In this document: piece after piece, positions 61,354 through 64,000 of the stretch
Numbering within the stretch: position 1 is the first letter of the stretch
Layout: each line of letters opens with the position of its first letter
From: Novosphingobium sediminicola
GTDB taxonomy: Bacteria > Pseudomonadota > Alphaproteobacteria > Sphingomonadales > Sphingomonadaceae
NCBI RefSeq assembly: GCF_014196525.1
Contig: NZ_JACIDX010000021.1
Span: 26,056-90,055, forward strand
Direction: 5' to 3'
DNA length: 64,000 nt
The notes under the pieces: model-generated
What the model was told of the DNA's origin: nothing
Seen by the model: only the letters and a program-made list of their open reading frames with translations
Database searches by the model: none
Translations under genes and position numbers: made by a program

Positions 61354-61755
61354 ATGACGCCCGATGAGATGATCGCCTTTGTTGATGAACTCTATGAACT
61401 GACCGGCACCGGCCAGTGGGAGGCCGCCGCCGAGCGTCTGACCGACGACTTTGTGGCGGTGGAGGCCGAAGGATTGCCGATGGCCGGGGCCTATCATGGC
61501 AAGAGCGGCCTGTATGATCTGTTCGTCAAGGTGATGGGCATGATGGATGTGGTGGCGATGGACCGGGTGGAAACCACCGCAGGGCGCGACCATGCGGTGA
61601 CGATCCTGTCCCTGCGCTTTGCCGATCCGGCGCTCAAGCCGGCCGAATTATGCGAGGTTTTCCGCTTTCGCGATGGCAAATGTTGCCAGATCACGCCCTA
61701 TTATTTCGATCCGGCCACGATCCATGCCGCCGTTGCCGCCAAGGCGGCCACCTGA
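61354..61755 (+). CDS. SnoaL/NTF2-like protein
   Basis: ATG after AAGGA; 133 residues. Helical N terminus (MTPDEMIAFVDELYELTGTGQWEAAAERL), DDFVAVEAEGLPM, GKSGLYDLFVKVM, and strands ELCEVFRFRDGKCCQITPYYFDP. NTF2-like fold; probable isomerase, dehydratase or small accessory protein. First of four plus-strand genes with thiolase, PaaG-like isomerase and etfB, so it may process a CoA ester or a keto intermediate before thiolysis. Confidence 0.78.
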   Translation: MTPDEMIAFVDELYELTGTGQWEAAAERLTDDFVAVEAEGLPMAGAYHGKSGLYDLFVKVMGMMDVVAMDRVETTAGRDHAVTILSLRFADPALKPAELCEVFRFRDGKCCQITPYYFDPATIHAAVAAKAAT

Positions 61756-61820
61756 TCTTCTGAGCAGTTGCGGCAAGCCCCGCGCGGGACCAGACGCCAT
61801 GCGACACCCTTATTCCCATT

Positions 61821-63026
61821 ATGACAGGACCGACCGACGTGACCCAATCACCCGACATCTACATCGTCAGCGGCGTGCGCACCGCGATTGGTGATTTTGG
61901 CGGATCGCTCAAGGGCTTTGCCGCCGCCGATCTGGGCGGCCGGGTGATTGCCGAGGCGGTTGCGCGCTCTGGCCTGTCGCCGGCGGATGTCGAACATGTG
62001 GTGATGGGGCAGGTCATCCATACCAGCGCCAAGGATGCCTATCTGGCGCGCGTGGCAGCGCTCAATGCGGGGATCCCGCAGGAGGCTCCGGCGCTGACGG
62101 TTAACCGCCTGTGCGGATCGGGGCTTCAGGCGATCATTTCGGCCGCCCAGATGATGAAACTGGGCGAAGCGGGTGTGGCCGTTGCGGGCGGGGCCGAGAG
62201 CATGTCGAACGCGCCCTATCACGACCATGGCCAGCGCTGGGGCCGCAAGATGGGGGATGCCACGCTGGTCGATGCGATGGTGCAGGCGCTGACCGATCCG
62301 GTGGGCGGCTATCACATGGGCGTTACGGCGGAAAATGTGGCCGAGCGCCACGGCATCACCCGCGAGGCGCAGGACGCGCTGGCGGTCGAGGGCCATGCCC
62401 GCGCGATCCGGGCCATTGAGGAAGGGCGCTTCAAGGAGCAGATCCTGCCGGTTGAGATCAAGACGCGCAAGGGCGTCACTGTCTTTGACACCGACGAGCA
62501 CCCCCGCGCGGATACGGTGCTTGAAAGCCTCGCGGGCATGAAGCCGGTGTTCAAGAAAGATGGCACCGTCACCGCCGCCAATGCCAGCGGGATCAATGAT
62601 GGCGCGGCCGCCGTGGTGCTGGCCACGGGCGATGCGGTGGCGGCCAAGGGGCTGAAACCTTTGGCGCGGATTGTCAGTTGGGGCCATGCGGGGGTCGAAC
62701 CGGCCTATATGGGCGTGGGGCCGGTGCGCGCGGTGCCTGTGGCGCTGGCGCGCGCGGGGCTGACGCTGGCCGATATGGACGTGATCGAGGCGAATGAAGC
62801 CTTTGCGGCGCAGGCATTGGCTGTGGCTCGCGAATTGGGCTTCGATCCGGGCAAGCTTAATCCCAATGGCAGCGGAATCGCGCTGGGCCATCCAGTTGGG
62901 GCAACCGGGGCGATCCTGACGGTCAAGGCCGCCTATGAACTGCGCCGGACGGGTGGGCGCTATGGGTTGATCACCATGTGCATTGGTGGCGGTCAGGGTA
63001 TAGCGATGGTGATCGAGGCTGCATGA
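61821..63026 (+). CDS. Acetyl-CoA acetyltransferase-type thiolase
   Basis: A 401-residue thiolase; GTG 61839 is an alternative start. The first Cys, C98 in NRLCGSGLQA, the His in GIALGHPVGATGA, and the second Cys in TMCIGGGQG are complete, so it is a functional degradative or biosynthetic thiolase. It cleaves a 3-ketoacyl-CoA with CoA. It overlaps the downstream isomerase gene by four bases (ATGA), so the two work together in beta-oxidation-like steps. Confidence 0.94.
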   Translation: MTGPTDVTQSPDIYIVSGVRTAIGDFGGSLKGFAAADLGGRVIAEAVARSGLSPADVEHVVMGQVIHTSAKDAYLARVAALNAGIPQEAPALTVNRLCGSGLQAIISAAQMMKLGEAGVAVAGGAESMSNAPYHDHGQRWGRKMGDATLVDAMVQALTDPVGGYHMGVTAENVAERHGITREAQDALAVEGHARAIRAIEEGRFKEQILPVEIKTRKGVTVFDTDEHPRADTVLESLAGMKPVFKKDGTVTAANASGINDGAAAVVLATGDAVAAKGLKPLARIVSWGHAGVEPAYMGVGPVRAVPVALARAGLTLADMDVIEANEAFAAQALAVARELGFDPGKLNPNGSGIALGHPVGATGAILTVKAAYELRRTGGRYGLITMCIGGGQGIAMVIEAA

Positions 63027-63814
63027 CAACTTACCGCTTTATCAAGGTTTCGCGGGTGGGCGATGTCGTGACGGTTACTCTCAACCGTCCGGACAAGCTC
63101 AACGCTCTGACCCCGGCCATGTTTGGCGAGATGGGCGCGGCGGTGGATGCGGCTCTGACCGATGGCGCGCGGGCGCTGGTGCTGACGGGCGAGGGGCGCT
63201 TCTTCTGCTCGGGTGCCGATATCGCGCCCGACGGGGCCGGTTATGAGGGTTTGCCCGAGGATCTTGGCGCGCTGCTCGACGAGCACTACCATCCCTTCAT
63301 GCGCAAACTGGCGGCGCTCGAGATTCCGGTCGTCAGCGCGCTCAATGGTCCCTGTGCAGGCGCGGGGCTGAGCGTGGCGTTGGCGGGTGATATCGTGGTG
63401 ATGGGCGAGCGGGGCTATCTGCTGCTGGCCTTTGTAAACATCGCTCTGGTACCGGATGCAGGCGCAACATGGCTGGTGGCGCGCAGCGCAGGTCGCGCGC
63501 GGGCGCTGGAAATGGCGCTGCTGGGCGAACGCATGGGCGCCGATGAGGCGCGAGCTGCCGGGCTGGTCACGCGGGTGGTGGCAGACGAGATGGTGCTGAC
63601 CGAGGCGCAGAGGCTGGCCGCGCGTCTGGCCGCCGGGCCGACTCGCGCGATGGGCCTGATTCGCCGACAGGTGGCTTTTGCGTTGGAACAGGGTTTCGAT
63701 GCGACGCTGGATGTGGAGCGGGATAACCAGTCGATAGCCGGTCGCACCGGCGATTTCGCCGAGGCGATCCGCGCCTTTGGAGAAAAGCGAAAGCCGCAAT
63801 TTTCAGGCCGCTAA
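63023..63814 (+). CDS. Enoyl-CoA hydratase/isomerase family protein, PaaG-like
   Basis: ATG 63023 overlaps the thiolase stop; 263 residues. Crotonase-fold features: RPDKLNALTP, ARALVLTGEGRFFCSGAD (oxyanion strand), LNGPCAGAGLSVALAGDIV and LVPDAGATWLVAR. The two Glu of true enoyl-CoA hydratases (in GGGxELA and PE) are missing; instead an Asp in LVPDAG is at the place of the catalytic Asp of PaaG-type isomerases. So isomerisation of an unsaturated CoA ester (delta3 to delta2, or epoxide to oxepin) is more likely than hydration. Followed by etfB 37 bases downstream. Confidence 0.85.
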   Translation: MTTYRFIKVSRVGDVVTVTLNRPDKLNALTPAMFGEMGAAVDAALTDGARALVLTGEGRFFCSGADIAPDGAGYEGLPEDLGALLDEHYHPFMRKLAALEIPVVSALNGPCAGAGLSVALAGDIVVMGERGYLLLAFVNIALVPDAGATWLVARSAGRARALEMALLGERMGADEARAAGLVTRVVADEMVLTEAQRLAARLAAGPTRAMGLIRRQVAFALEQGFDATLDVERDNQSIAGRTGDFAEAIRAFGEKRKPQFSGR

Positions 63815-63851
63815 GGTCTTGGTTCGGATGATGATTTGAAAAGGTGCAGCC

Positions 63852-64000
63852 ATGAAGTGTTTGGTACCGATCAAGCGCGTACTTGATTACAACGTGAAGC
63901 CTCGTGTGAAGGCGGACGGTTCGGGCGTTGACTTGTCGAATGTGAAGATGAGCATGAACCCGTTTGACGAGATCGCGGTTGAGGAGGCGGTTCGCCTGAA
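63852..64000 (+). CDS. etfB: Electron transfer flavoprotein beta subunit, 5' part
   Basis: ATG 63852 begins MKCLVPIKRVLDYNVKPRVK and continues NVKMSMNPFDEIAVEEAVRL, a textbook start of EtfB in alphaproteobacteria. The gene runs off the window end after about 49 codons. EtfA/EtfB accept electrons from acyl-CoA dehydrogenases, which fits the three in the island. The rest of the gene and etfA are expected beyond the window. Confidence 0.9.
   Translation, partial: MKCLVPIKRVLDYNVKPRVKADGSGVDLSNVKMSMNPFDEIAVEEAVRL

Noticed and set aside
24824..64000. Island as the known estradiol (edc) or classical steroid 9,10-seco pathway
   Set aside because: No extradiol dioxygenase, HsaD-like hydrolase or indolepyruvate ferredoxin oxidoreductase-like gene is seen. 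The KstD-like gene alone is not enough.

Overview
The window looks like part of a megaplasmid or chromid of a sphingomonad (Sphingomonadaceae, Novosphingobium/Sphingobium type). This is an inference from the high GC content, three TonB-dependent receptors, the degradative gene content, and a replication/partition module that pairs RepA/RepB-type partition proteins with an RPA-type initiator. I found no rRNA, tRNA, CRISPR array or intact insertion sequence.

Layout. (1) 1-4.5 kb, plus strand: the tail of a TonB-dependent receptor, a Tat-exported 2H-phosphoesterase-like protein (DUF1868), a PAP2-type acid phosphatase lacking one motif residue, an MFS transporter and a ROK regulator. (2) 4.5-8.7 kb, minus strand: a three-gene signalling operon (small membrane protein, hybrid histidine kinase with two receiver domains and an HPt domain, PleD-like diguanylate cyclase) joined by one-base stop/start overlaps. 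(3) 8.8-15 kb: the maintenance module, with a decayed methyltransferase fragment, parA, parB, repA, an origin with seven iterons and several palindromes, and a RES/Xre toxin-antitoxin pair. (4) 15-24.6 kb: a second uptake/phosphoester locus, with two secreted PI-PLC-like proteins, a TonB-dependent receptor, an MFS transporter and a tandem double TetR regulator on the minus strand, then a phospholipase D-like protein on the plus strand. (5) 24.8-64 kb: a dense catabolic island.

The island encodes a KstD-like flavin dehydrogenase, eight short-chain dehydrogenases, a cytochrome P450, three Rieske oxygenase alpha subunits with one Rieske ferredoxin, an acyl-CoA synthetase, three acyl-CoA dehydrogenases, an APH-type kinase overlapping one of them, an SCP-x/Ltp-like thiolase with a DUF35 partner, a second thiolase, a PaaG-like isomerase, the start of etfB, an acetoin-dehydrogenase-type complex (E1 alpha, E1 beta, E2, no E3), three PTGR-like NADP-dependent reductases, a quinone-reductase-like protein, two ThuA-domain proteins, three SnoaL-like proteins, a VOC protein, a LuxR-type regulator and a TonB-dependent receptor. 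Read together, this suggests uptake of a hydrophobic cyclic substrate (steroid, terpenoid or similar), oxygenation and dehydrogenation of rings, activation to a CoA thioester, then beta-oxidation-like and alpha-hydroxyketone/diketone cleavage steps. The substrate cannot be read from the sequence. The longest operon runs on the minus strand from the DUF35 gene (about 38.85 kb) to the SDR at 27.7 kb.
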